This document shows positions 21,601-29,079 of a stretch of DNA of 64,000 nucleotides, one piece after another. The notes beneath the pieces are model-generated. The model saw nothing but the letters and a program-made list of their open reading frames with translations, had not been told where the DNA came from and made no database searches. The stretch covers positions 1,014,708 through 1,078,707 of the forward strand of contig NZ_LT821239.1 of assembly GCF_900169525.1 (NCBI RefSeq), given 5' to 3'. Both the position numbers and the translations under genes were made by a program. The first letter of the stretch is position 1; each line of letters begins with the position of its first letter. The DNA is from Corynebacterium pacaense. Lineage in GTDB: Bacteria; Actinomycetota; Actinomycetes; Mycobacteriales; Mycobacteriaceae.

Positions 21601-22157
21601 TCCTCGCGAAAAGGCAGCCGCAGACCTACATGAATTTACTGGTCAAGCACGTTGAAATGCTTGTGGGTTACGGCGACTTCGGTGCGTGGGAGAAAAGCGC
21701 AGGCGAACTAAGCAGCGCGCAACGCTTCGAACTTTGGAACCGGGTGCGCGAGAGCCCGATGGCGGCGAACCTCTTTTGGGTCATCTCATCCGACGACGTT
21801 GAGTGGATAACTACCGCAGTATCTGACCCGACCTTCCCGATATCGATCCATAACCTGCTGCACGCAACACGGTTCCAACTCGGCAATCGTTACCCGCTGC
21901 AGGTTCTCGCCGTCATGTTCCGACCGCTCCGGTGGCAGCCTGATGACCTTCTCTGGACACTCGAGGTCGGAACGCACTTGGGTGAAAAGCACGAACGACT
22001 CGAACGACACTTAAGTGAGTGTCGCGAGCTGGCGGAGTCATCTGAGTCGGATCTCGTACGCCTCGGGGAGCGAGGGATTGAGATCTTCGAACCGCGTTTC
22101 GTGGAGGCGCGAGCTGCTGCACGGCGAGCTGCGGTGCGTGGCACACTCGGCTACTGA
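18657..22157 (+). CDS. Nuclease-like STAND NTPase, putative antiphage protein
   Basis: 1166 residues. Residues about 20-150 resemble the restriction-endonuclease-like N-terminus of STAND proteins: GGTDHGLDAELVKPNG, LGLIITSSR, a basic helix, and IQVYDRPWFA. The usual catalytic Lys position reads I-T-S, so nuclease activity is doubtful. The P-loop NTPase (about 170-420) has GVPGAGKSHV with Lys198 and Walker B LVVVDDAGG with Asp235/236. The C-terminal 700 residues are helical-repeat-like and probably sense a trigger. GTG 18657 is preferred to GTG 18648 because AGAGGTGGG lies 8 bases upstream. Such single-gene systems resemble Avs-type defence. It converges with the next gene. Confidence 0.68.
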   Translation: MNLLDRIDQRLNDTRYRLQQSDFEDCASALIVHDYAGLVPVTGGTDHGLDAELVKPNGQVLGLIITSSRTWEGAKRSLRGSLKSARDHKRRVDQVVVANLAEVNRQKRIKLAVIAHEFKCELIQVYDRPWFATAFRDEPDWRRRILHIEGGAFSLSRSPRGARSDEHQLPTVGRDELLDRAGNSDQDLILWGVPGAGKSHVAGRMPGALFLERGFAPDRLLDDLLSAKPTLVVVDDAGGRADDIEQLLHARHAEELKFRVAVTCWPHEREGVADHLPNALDLEVDLLTREEIGILLRERGITRTRVIAHLLEQAQGRPAWALNLAGLLVQQGAWQAVWTGQALRDHIRAFLRRSKAPSEAIQLLAAIALVGDANENQTRIIAALFELRPTQFEELIRSVAIAGLVDVRRNQLRNPSDGRTFEKSYRVVPSTIAASIVADVYFSGHVTAIRISDIKTALPKLRPGILQTQISAALLGAEEPMVPPATELLTVLPDLGLGPETDELLRTYALINSECACFVFEYLKQAVLDAAVRDDEQVAVTATQILAARVADSLQADETEHVTHFFDSLTELASRGWDCATPIKAVVEAVQDASTGDFPTSTAIVHLCAAMGSDRAQDLPDDVWLKLTCHVLQPTFDGNYMSPEKVNSFVLQSFTWLEEDIDAMFVAIEPELGRRIALTTSERIGDLIEVMSKWAHVASGYSLPLGAVPSLGQQTAARRVAVSISKSIAPLINTPGLRAVFNRKATSLDIKLTEPDQLFVALTVERDFDEDREQYRRTRDAELDHALAVYIEQPPSVIMTWLVNHDADLAMVKHGSAAWSVMYRLSMRPDPEVWLSAALDFGLGRAASPLISRCVNKGVMTVSLATELLGDVGGRALLISSIISECEDTELASLVVDALKVEDIQDLESSYAILQASDSTRQALFTHPNPQIRSSAAALWAAELSYSSEEMPDDPTWVPAMNDLVVSSGTVRNDLQSQALKILAKRQPQTYMNLLVKHVEMLVGYGDFGAWEKSAGELSSAQRFELWNRVRESPMAANLFWVISSDDVEWITTAVSDPTFPISIHNLLHATRFQLGNRYPLQVLAVMFRPLRWQPDDLLWTLEVGTHLGEKHERLERHLSECRELAESSESDLVRLGERGIEIFEPRFVEARAAARRAAVRGTLGY

Positions 22158-22291
22158 CAGTACCGTTGACGTCTGCTGACGAACGGCACAGCGCACAAAA
22201 TGACGTTCGCATAGCGGACCAGCTTAGAATGCGCTCTGAGATCACAACTGGCCGGCGTCAAGTCCATCGGCGCCATCGCTAGCTCGGTACT

Positions 22292-24247
22292 TTACGTAGC
22301 TTTCTCAGCGGCGGCGAGGCAGAATTCGTCGTTGATTTTGATCACCAGCGCTACGGTCAACCGCAACGCGATTATGTAGGTGTAGAAGTGTGCATCGTCT
22401 CCCTTAGTATTGACTTGTGATCCGTGCAGGTATTTGTTCCGAAACTCGGGACCATTGCTGAAGTAAACTGCGTTGAGAAAGTAGTTGAAGTACTCTCCTT
22501 CGGCCTCCGACAGCAGCGAAGACCGTCGTTCCACCCACCCCCTAGAGACCATCGCGTCGGCCACGGCGCGGCCGCGGTCGGAGAGATGGAAGTAGTTGGC
22601 ACACTGCGTGTTGAAGAGATCAGACAGGATTAAGTACTGTTCGACGTTGACCAGCTGGACCCTGTTCCCATCGTTGTCAACTATTCCAAGCTTTATAAGG
22701 TGATCGATCGCTGGCTTCTGGAAGTCATGGAAGTCGTCGTATGTGACGTTGTTGTTCAATAGGAGCATTGCTCCGTTGTCGCCTTGCAACTCCTCGCTGA
22801 TGTAGTTCACGGATGCCTGGTCGGAGAATAACAGGTTCAGGATGCTTGTAATCTCATCGGTTTCAGTCGAGTAGAGGTACTTGCCCTCAAGGAGGCTCGA
22901 CATTTCCCTATAACGAACCTGTTCTGACCCCATAGAGAGTAGTTCGCGGTCGAGTTCGCCGTCCCTGGCGAACAGGCTGAACTGACTCGCTACGCTCTCC
23001 ATTTCCGCGAACATATGCCGCACTTTCTGAAGATGGGAAGCTCCGGCATCAGATGGCGTGAAGGAGAAGTTCTCGGCCTGGAACTCATCGACAAGGTACT
23101 CCTCGAAAAACCAGGAGATCACCCGCTCTAGGTCGACGTCCTTGGTCTTCAAGAAGTCGTGGTACATGCGGGTCTGGAGGAGCGAACTTGCGTCGGTCAT
23201 CCGGAACACGGTGCCGATCTTGTAATCGGTCCTTCCTGGCATCCCGATTGACCGCTCCATCGTGCTAAGGCTCGCCGGATACGACGGGAGAGCAAGAAGC
23301 ACATTCCGGTCGACGAACCCGAACAGATGAATGAAGTTATTTAAGATGCTGGGGTTGTCGCACGTCTCTTCAAGCCAACGCCGGCTGTAGGTGTAGCGAC
23401 ACACCAAACCGTCCGACTTATCAAGTTCCGCAGAAGCCGGTTCTTCCTGGTCGGCGATGCTTACTTCGCAACCGGTCCTCATACCGTCGTTGTCCTTGAA
23501 GAGCTTCACATTGAGTTCCTCACCACGCCGTTTCGCGCGCAGCTTAAGTCGCGCGTCGATTCCTACCGCTGGCGTCTCCTTGGCAGAGGCAATTAGTCCG
23601 ACATAGTTCAGATTGGCGTCCTCCCCATCGATGTACTGCTCCAGAAGTGCTCGAGAGTCCTCAGGGGTGAAGCTCCGTGGAAGGTAGATGTTGTCCCGCA
23701 CATCATCCTGGAGGAGTTTGCTTATCACATGCTCGGCACTTCGAAGCGAATTCAGCAGTTCCGTGCGAACCTCGGCGTCGTAGGCCTGAACCAACTTCTT
23801 GCACCCCAGAATATCGCCGAGATGCACCCCGGCAGCCGATAGCGCAGGCAGGACCGTTGCGGCGGCGCAGCGTTCGTATGCCTTGTTCCGACCGAGAAGC
23901 TCGAGAAGGTCTCCGTGGTAGTCGTGCCCGCCTTCTGCCGCATCTTTGATCACTGTCGCCACATTCTTGTCGTCGACACTCGAGAAAAACCGCGCTACCG
24001 CACCGCGTATCTGCGGTATGCGTGTCTTCATCAGGGCGCGCTGCTCCTCGCCATAAGCCACCGGCAAGAAGCCGTGCTCAAGGTACTGCTGAACGTTGTG
24101 GAGCTCGAGGATGTCGATAGCGCCTGTGGGCGGGTTCTCAGGGGCGAACTGTTCAGCGAGATCGGCCGCCCGCTGAACGAACCAGCCTGTTGCCAGGTCG
24201 TTCGGACCGAAGAAGCGGACCCTCCGAAATTCATCTTCATCACTCAC
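22292..24247 (-). CDS. Unrecognised 651-aa protein with a HEPN-type motif at the C-terminus
   Basis: No family recognised for most of its length. There are no signal peptide and no membrane segments. The N-terminal 220 residues are mainly helical. The middle (about 220-420) looks alpha/beta. Near the end, EFRNKYLHGSQ (Arg603-N-K-Y-L-His608) fits the R-x4-6-H signature of HEPN ribonucleases. It is followed by a helix (HFYTYIIALRLTVALVIKI) typical of HEPN C-termini. The GTG start at 24247 has GAGGAGAGGTGAG upstream. It sits between a STAND NTPase and the BREX operon, so a role in RNA-targeting abortive defence is plausible but inferred. Confidence 0.55.
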   Translation of the reverse strand: MSDEDEFRRVRFFGPNDLATGWFVQRAADLAEQFAPENPPTGAIDILELHNVQQYLEHGFLPVAYGEEQRALMKTRIPQIRGAVARFFSSVDDKNVATVIKDAAEGGHDYHGDLLELLGRNKAYERCAAATVLPALSAAGVHLGDILGCKKLVQAYDAEVRTELLNSLRSAEHVISKLLQDDVRDNIYLPRSFTPEDSRALLEQYIDGEDANLNYVGLIASAKETPAVGIDARLKLRAKRRGEELNVKLFKDNDGMRTGCEVSIADQEEPASAELDKSDGLVCRYTYSRRWLEETCDNPSILNNFIHLFGFVDRNVLLALPSYPASLSTMERSIGMPGRTDYKIGTVFRMTDASSLLQTRMYHDFLKTKDVDLERVISWFFEEYLVDEFQAENFSFTPSDAGASHLQKVRHMFAEMESVASQFSLFARDGELDRELLSMGSEQVRYREMSSLLEGKYLYSTETDEITSILNLLFSDQASVNYISEELQGDNGAMLLLNNNVTYDDFHDFQKPAIDHLIKLGIVDNDGNRVQLVNVEQYLILSDLFNTQCANYFHLSDRGRAVADAMVSRGWVERRSSLLSEAEGEYFNYFLNAVYFSNGPEFRNKYLHGSQVNTKGDDAHFYTYIIALRLTVALVIKINDEFCLAAAEKAT

Positions 24248-24655
24248 TTAGAGGCTCACCTCTCCTCGCGAACTGGGACAATGTAAACGTAACCCACAGG
24301 ACTGACACAACTGATCGCAGGACGCGTAATAACTGATGCGCCCTCGGTTCTCAAGCACCGCCCGCCTCCAGTTTGGTCGACACTCGATCCCTTCTGAAGC
24401 GTATCGCTGTGCGTGTGTCTTTCCGGTGATTGCGACTTTCTTGTGCCGAAAGTCATCCAGGAGTCAACAGAGGTGTTCGAGACGTGAAAATCTTAGTTTG
24501 CGGTTGTGCCTCCCGATGAGCACCTCCCTTTGCTCGGCGCAACCTTTGGTGAGCTTTTGACCGGGCCTCACGCAGTGCGTACCTATCGTTCTTCGTTTAG
24601 CTATTTCTATCGTTCGGAAGATATCCTGCTCACCCATGCGGTCCTACGCAAGTCT
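24248..24655. other. 408-bp intergenic region in the defence island
   Basis: Lies between two minus-strand genes. I see no convincing gene, repeat or terminator. It should contain the promoter of the HEPN-motif gene near 24250-24330. Confidence 0.4.
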
Positions 24656-26347
24656 CTAGGAGTCGACGGTGGAGTCTGCCGTGGCGAGTCGTTCAGTCGG
24701 TGTCTGGACCGAAACTGCGTGGGGCGTTCCTTTGGAGAGCGCCACCGCGAGGCTATCGATGTCCTCGTGTGTCGCGGAGTCGGGAAACATCCAGTGCAGA
24801 TCGCGCTCCTTTGTGGCCACGTCGATTGTGGGTCGGACACCCGATCCCTGGTGCGAGCGACCGCGAACATTACGGACCTCATCCAGGGGGTAGATCGGGC
24901 CGAGTTCACCTCGTTTGAGGAGGTCCCCTGGGTTGGCGGTGACGATCCGTCGGTCAGTTACCGCTACGAAGGTGCTTGACGCGAATCTCTCAACGATGGC
25001 GCTGGCTCTTCCTGGTGCGAGTGCGTCCCAAGTCGCATCAACTCGTTTAGCAAGCATGGCCGGCACGACTCCAGTGAAGTTGTGGGTTCCCACTTCGTAT
25101 GGGAAGGCAACGCTGCGAAGCGCCTCGCCGTCCTCAAGGAACCACCGAAGTATGTGTAGGTAAGGATCGAGTACGAGTTCCTCGGGTCCGCATACGGACG
25201 CTGGTACTGCTGGCATATCGACTGTTGGGTGAAGCATCTCGGCCAAGGGGCCGATCGCTTCGAGGAGCTGCCTGCACGTGAGCTGAGAAGCCTTTGCGCC
25301 CTTCCTCTTCTTCGTGAGAGGCACGGTAGCGCGGCCGGGGAGTTCGGCGATGATCCGCAACTCGCGAAAGAGTGACTTTGTCAGCGATTGTATTTCGGAG
25401 AGCGACTCGTCGATTTCGACGGGAGTGTTCCGAGCGATCCGGTTGAAGAGTTGCGCTTCGCTCTCGTCATCGGTGCTTCGTGTTCTGGCGAGGGCAGCTC
25501 GGACAGCGTGGTACTCAGCGTGCGTCTTGAGCGAGCTGAGAAGCGCGTAGGTATCGAAGACGATTGCTTCGGCGTTGGACTCGAGGTACTGGCGGCGAGC
25601 GTGACCGTCCAGTTTCCCGAGTTCCTGGATGTGGCCTGCCACGTTTTTGCGGTATAGCTTTAGTTGCTTGCGGATGTTGGGACCGCTGGGAGCGATGGGC
25701 TCCCAGACAGAGTCAGTGATGGTGTCGAGTTCGCGGGTCTCCTTGACTGCCTCATCGACGGACTCCGCCAGCCCTTCAAGCTCTGCCCATTGTTCATTTC
25801 GGATGGCTTTGAGCGTCTGCGTTGTGAGCTGGATGCTGGAGCGGACGAGGCCGGAAATCTCGCCGAGCTGCATTTGGAGGGCGATCATGGCAACGGCCGG
25901 GCCGATGGCTGCGATCGCCGTGGCGGCCGTCATCGAGGCGGGGATGAAACGCGCCTGGGCGACCAGTTCACCGTTCTTGAAGATCGCTCCAAGCTTGGCG
26001 CCGTCCTTTGCTGCCATCTGGCCGCCGCTCTTCAGCAGAGAGAGTGTCGCTTCGTTGACGCGGAAGAGGCCTTGCGCGCTTGATACTGCCTCTGCGACGT
26101 TTCCGACGATAGTGCCTGCGCTGCCGAGGGAGCCGAGAGCGGTGGAGAGCTGAGAGCGGTCGAAGGAAGGCACCATGTCAAGACTGATGAGTTCAAGACC
26201 GTCAGGGACTTCGCCGAATACGATTGCGACGCCTGGCGTCACTTCGACGAGGACCGTGGACGCTGCGAGTTCAAGCGCGTCGCACATGTCCTGACCATCT
26301 TCCGAAGTCTCCCTGCCAATGGTGTCTCCGATACCGGACTCGTCCAT
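24656..26347 (-). CDS. Unrecognised 563-aa protein with hydrophobic segment and PH-like tail
   Basis: No family recognised with confidence. From the N-terminus: an acidic region, then a long Ala/Gly-rich hydrophobic stretch (about 120-165: ASMTAATAIAAIGPAVAMIAL) that could enter a membrane. A helical region follows (SSIQLTTQTLKAIRNEQW, then ETRELDTITD). The C-terminal 130 residues include FVAVTDRRIVTA and a DEVRNVRG strand, resembling a bacterial PH domain. ATG 26347 is chosen over 26416 because AGAAGGAGAGCCC precedes it. Its own promoter lies in the AT-rich gap 26348-26627. Position beside BREX suggests a membrane-associated defence role, by context only. Confidence 0.5.
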   Translation of the reverse strand: MDESGIGDTIGRETSEDGQDMCDALELAASTVLVEVTPGVAIVFGEVPDGLELISLDMVPSFDRSQLSTALGSLGSAGTIVGNVAEAVSSAQGLFRVNEATLSLLKSGGQMAAKDGAKLGAIFKNGELVAQARFIPASMTAATAIAAIGPAVAMIALQMQLGEISGLVRSSIQLTTQTLKAIRNEQWAELEGLAESVDEAVKETRELDTITDSVWEPIAPSGPNIRKQLKLYRKNVAGHIQELGKLDGHARRQYLESNAEAIVFDTYALLSSLKTHAEYHAVRAALARTRSTDDESEAQLFNRIARNTPVEIDESLSEIQSLTKSLFRELRIIAELPGRATVPLTKKRKGAKASQLTCRQLLEAIGPLAEMLHPTVDMPAVPASVCGPEELVLDPYLHILRWFLEDGEALRSVAFPYEVGTHNFTGVVPAMLAKRVDATWDALAPGRASAIVERFASSTFVAVTDRRIVTANPGDLLKRGELGPIYPLDEVRNVRGRSHQGSGVRPTIDVATKERDLHWMFPDSATHEDIDSLAVALSKGTPHAVSVQTPTERLATADSTVDS

Positions 26348-26627
26348 GTGGGCTCTCCTTCTCACTGGTGACTGCGTCGTTCTCCCTACGACGCCTTTGA
26401 CGAGCATATCAGCCACCTCGGACAGCGCCTTGGGTCGGCGCAGGGTTTAACCACAAAGTAGTTGCTAGGTATCCGCATTCGACAGCAGCTCACAACACGT
26501 AAACAGTGTGTGAATAGCTTCCTTACAACTATTCGCCCAGGATAGGTAACAATAACTGCTTAGTAATAACTACTATTCAGATGGCTCAACGTTGGCAGAC
26601 CGTGCGCAAGAATCTTGCGTATGAAGT

Positions 26628-26942
26628 TTAGACGACCTCCGTGTCAGGGGGGCGGTTCACAACCTTCAGGTTCGGCGCGAGCACCGAGTAGAAGAAATAC
26701 TCATAGATGGAGGTTCGGATAATCTGCTTCCTATCGTCGGACTCACCCAGCTCAGAAAGCTCGGTGAGTGCGTCCTCGACATTTCTCAGCAGTCCGAAGA
26801 ACGATGAAGGAGTTCCGGCTCCAATCAGGAAGCGTGGGTGGGAGTCTTGAACGATCGTGCGAAGACGTTCTGCACTGATGTCGTCAACCGAGTTGCGTGC
26901 CGCGGGTGTACTCGGGACGCCATTGATGCTTACATCGGTCAC
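26628..26942 (-). pseudogene. SIR2-like N-terminal fragment coupled to brxL
   Basis: 104 codons. RLRTIVQDSHPRFLIGAG resembles the nucleotide-binding start of SIR2-like defence proteins, where F-L-I-G-A-G is usual. NVEDALTELSEL and a helix IYEYFFYSVLAPNL follow, as in those families. A complete SIR2 domain needs at least 250 residues, so this is either a truncated gene or a small stand-alone derivative. It starts at ATG 26942, overlapping the brxL stop by four bases (ATGA), so it is translated with the BREX operon. The homology call is by eye only. Confidence 0.45.
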
Positions 26943-29065
26943 GAGTTGTCTTCGCCTTCGTTGATGTAAGTGATGCCGAAGGCAAAGACCTGGCGGAACT
27001 CCTGGCGGCGGGAGCCGAGGTCGAACTGGCTGCCGGAACCCTTCTGGAAGATGTCGAGGCCGCGCCCGAGGAGGAGCTTCCAGCCATGGTCGGTGCGGAT
27101 TGATCTGTCGTGGATGGTTTCATCCCAGGTCACGTCGAAATGGATGCCAGCGGTAGCGGCGCTGTCCTGGATGTCCTTGAGCATCAAAAGGTGCTGTTGA
27201 GCGTACTCGCTACGGTCTTCCTTGGTCACGAGGGTCACTGCGATCTCCTCGGCAGGATCCTTGGCGGCTGCCAGGAGAGCCAGCAGATCGACGAGGTTGC
27301 GACCCTGGTGCGGGAGCCGGATGTACGGATCGATGATGGTGATGTTTGCAGCACCCCGCAGATATGGCATCAGCAGCGTCTCGTACGAGACTCCGCGTTG
27401 GTTCTCTTGAAATTCGCGGTGCCCTTCGAACAATGGCGCGGCCACTTCGGCTATCGGCGGTACTGGAGCCGCGTCCTTTTTTCGCGCGGGCTCGGGCTCC
27501 ACCGACAGTTCTTCTGTATCCTCGGTTTCGGCAAGCCGGGGTTGGTAGTAGTCGGGGTGTTCGTCCTCTTCGAGTGTCGTGACGCCGTGCCATGCGCCGG
27601 TCATGTCGGAGTAGCCGAAGTTAACGGCGGACATTGTGGTGTCGATGCGCAGAATCTGGTCTTTGACTCGCTTGCGTCCTTCGATCGCGAGGCGCAGCAG
27701 TTCCTCGATTTCCGAGGGTGTGGCCTTTCCTCCCGGGTAGATGAGCTTCATCAAGCCAGAGAAGGTCTTGTGGATGCCGTCGCGGTCTCGTGTGGAGATG
27801 TCTGTGCCGAGGGTGAAGTGTTGCTGGTAGCGGTCGGAGTAGTCTGTGTTGCGCATATAGCGCAGCACTTCGGCGATGTAGTCGACGACAAAGCCATAGC
27901 CGGAGGAAAACATTTCGCTACGGATCGTGTCTATTTCCCAACCTGGGATGTAGAAGTGAAGTCGGTCGAGGTAGGCGGAATCGTGGTACGCCTCAGGTAG
28001 TTCGTCGAACAAGTCCGAATGCTTAAGCATATAGGGGACCGTGTGGGAGGTGTTGCCCACGAACACCATCGAAGCTTCGGCTCCAAGTGTTTCCACGCCA
28101 CGGGAGAATGATTTGTTCGCCATGTAGTTCTTCATGATGTCGACGAGTGCCTTGTCGGTACGTTTCTTCTTTCCGGCGAACTCGTCGAATGCTACGACGT
28201 CCCAGTAGCCGACCAGTCCGATGCGGCCGTTAGCATTGTTCACAAAGAGCTTTGGGACGGTTATCTCGCCACCGGAGATCAGCATGCCATGCGGAGAGAA
28301 CTCGGAGTAGATGTGTGATTTTCCGGTGCCCTTCGGGCCTAGCTCGACCAGGTTGTAGTTCCGCTCGACGAACGGAATGAGACGCACGAGTTGTAGGAGT
28401 TTGGCTCGTCGTCCGAACATCTCGGGGTTGAATCCGATGGACTGGATCAGCAGGTCGATCCACTCTTCGGTGTTGAATCCCTCTCTTGATGCGAGGTACT
28501 CTTCGTAGTCGAAACTCGACATCTGGATGGCTTTGAGGCTCCCCAGAATCCAGGGGACAACGTGGGAGTCATCGCTATGGAAGTACTCGATGTCGCAGAT
28601 GCACCACACGCCGCCGACTAGCAGCTTCGGGTTGGCTTTCACTGTTGCGGGATCAACGATCACGTTGGTGATCCCGAGGTTGGCGAAGGACGCCTGGTAC
28701 ACGTCCTCCTTGTCGTTCAGGGTTACGGTGACTTTGTCGATGATTCGGTGGCGGCCCTTTTCCTTGATGGTGGACTTCACCAGTTCTGACTCATTGCGGT
28801 GAACGTAGTGCGTGCTAAGAATTTTGCGCACAGCGTCAATTCCGGCCTGGATTGTCGCTTCGTCGTCGGAGGCGGCGTACTGGCCGAGTAAGTACTCCAG
28901 CACGTAGGAGGGGACGATTGCATTGCCCTTGACAGCTTTCACGAGGTCTTTGCGGACGACGGAGCCGCCGAAGAGCAGGTTGATCTTGTAGTCAAGCTCG
29001 CCCTGCTGCGGTGTGTCTGAGTCGGCGCCTGGTTTTCTGCCGGAGTGGCTTTCGGTGTCCGTCAT
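26939..29065 (-). CDS. brxL: BREX system AAA+/Lon-like protein BrxL
   Basis: 708 residues. The N-terminal BrxL region starts LDYKINLLFGGSVVRKDLV. The AAA+ core has Walker A GPKGTGKSHIYSEF (Lys249), Walker B-like VVAFDEFAG, and a sensor region VFVGNTSH. The C-terminal part resembles a Lon-type protease fold (AVNFGYSDMTGAWHG) with a long linker. BrxL is the last standard component of type 1 BREX and forms rings that act on DNA during phage exclusion. ATG 29065 is preferred to 29146, which would lie inside pglZ, because GAGGAAGCAGC is upstream. It starts 14 bp after the pglZ stop and overlaps the following SIR2-like fragment. Confidence 0.93.
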   Translation of the reverse strand: MTDTESHSGRKPGADSDTPQQGELDYKINLLFGGSVVRKDLVKAVKGNAIVPSYVLEYLLGQYAASDDEATIQAGIDAVRKILSTHYVHRNESELVKSTIKEKGRHRIIDKVTVTLNDKEDVYQASFANLGITNVIVDPATVKANPKLLVGGVWCICDIEYFHSDDSHVVPWILGSLKAIQMSSFDYEEYLASREGFNTEEWIDLLIQSIGFNPEMFGRRAKLLQLVRLIPFVERNYNLVELGPKGTGKSHIYSEFSPHGMLISGGEITVPKLFVNNANGRIGLVGYWDVVAFDEFAGKKKRTDKALVDIMKNYMANKSFSRGVETLGAEASMVFVGNTSHTVPYMLKHSDLFDELPEAYHDSAYLDRLHFYIPGWEIDTIRSEMFSSGYGFVVDYIAEVLRYMRNTDYSDRYQQHFTLGTDISTRDRDGIHKTFSGLMKLIYPGGKATPSEIEELLRLAIEGRKRVKDQILRIDTTMSAVNFGYSDMTGAWHGVTTLEEDEHPDYYQPRLAETEDTEELSVEPEPARKKDAAPVPPIAEVAAPLFEGHREFQENQRGVSYETLLMPYLRGAANITIIDPYIRLPHQGRNLVDLLALLAAAKDPAEEIAVTLVTKEDRSEYAQQHLLMLKDIQDSAATAGIHFDVTWDETIHDRSIRTDHGWKLLLGRGLDIFQKGSGSQFDLGSRRQEFRQVFAFGITYINEGEDNS

Positions 29066-29079
29066 AGCTGCTGCTTCCT

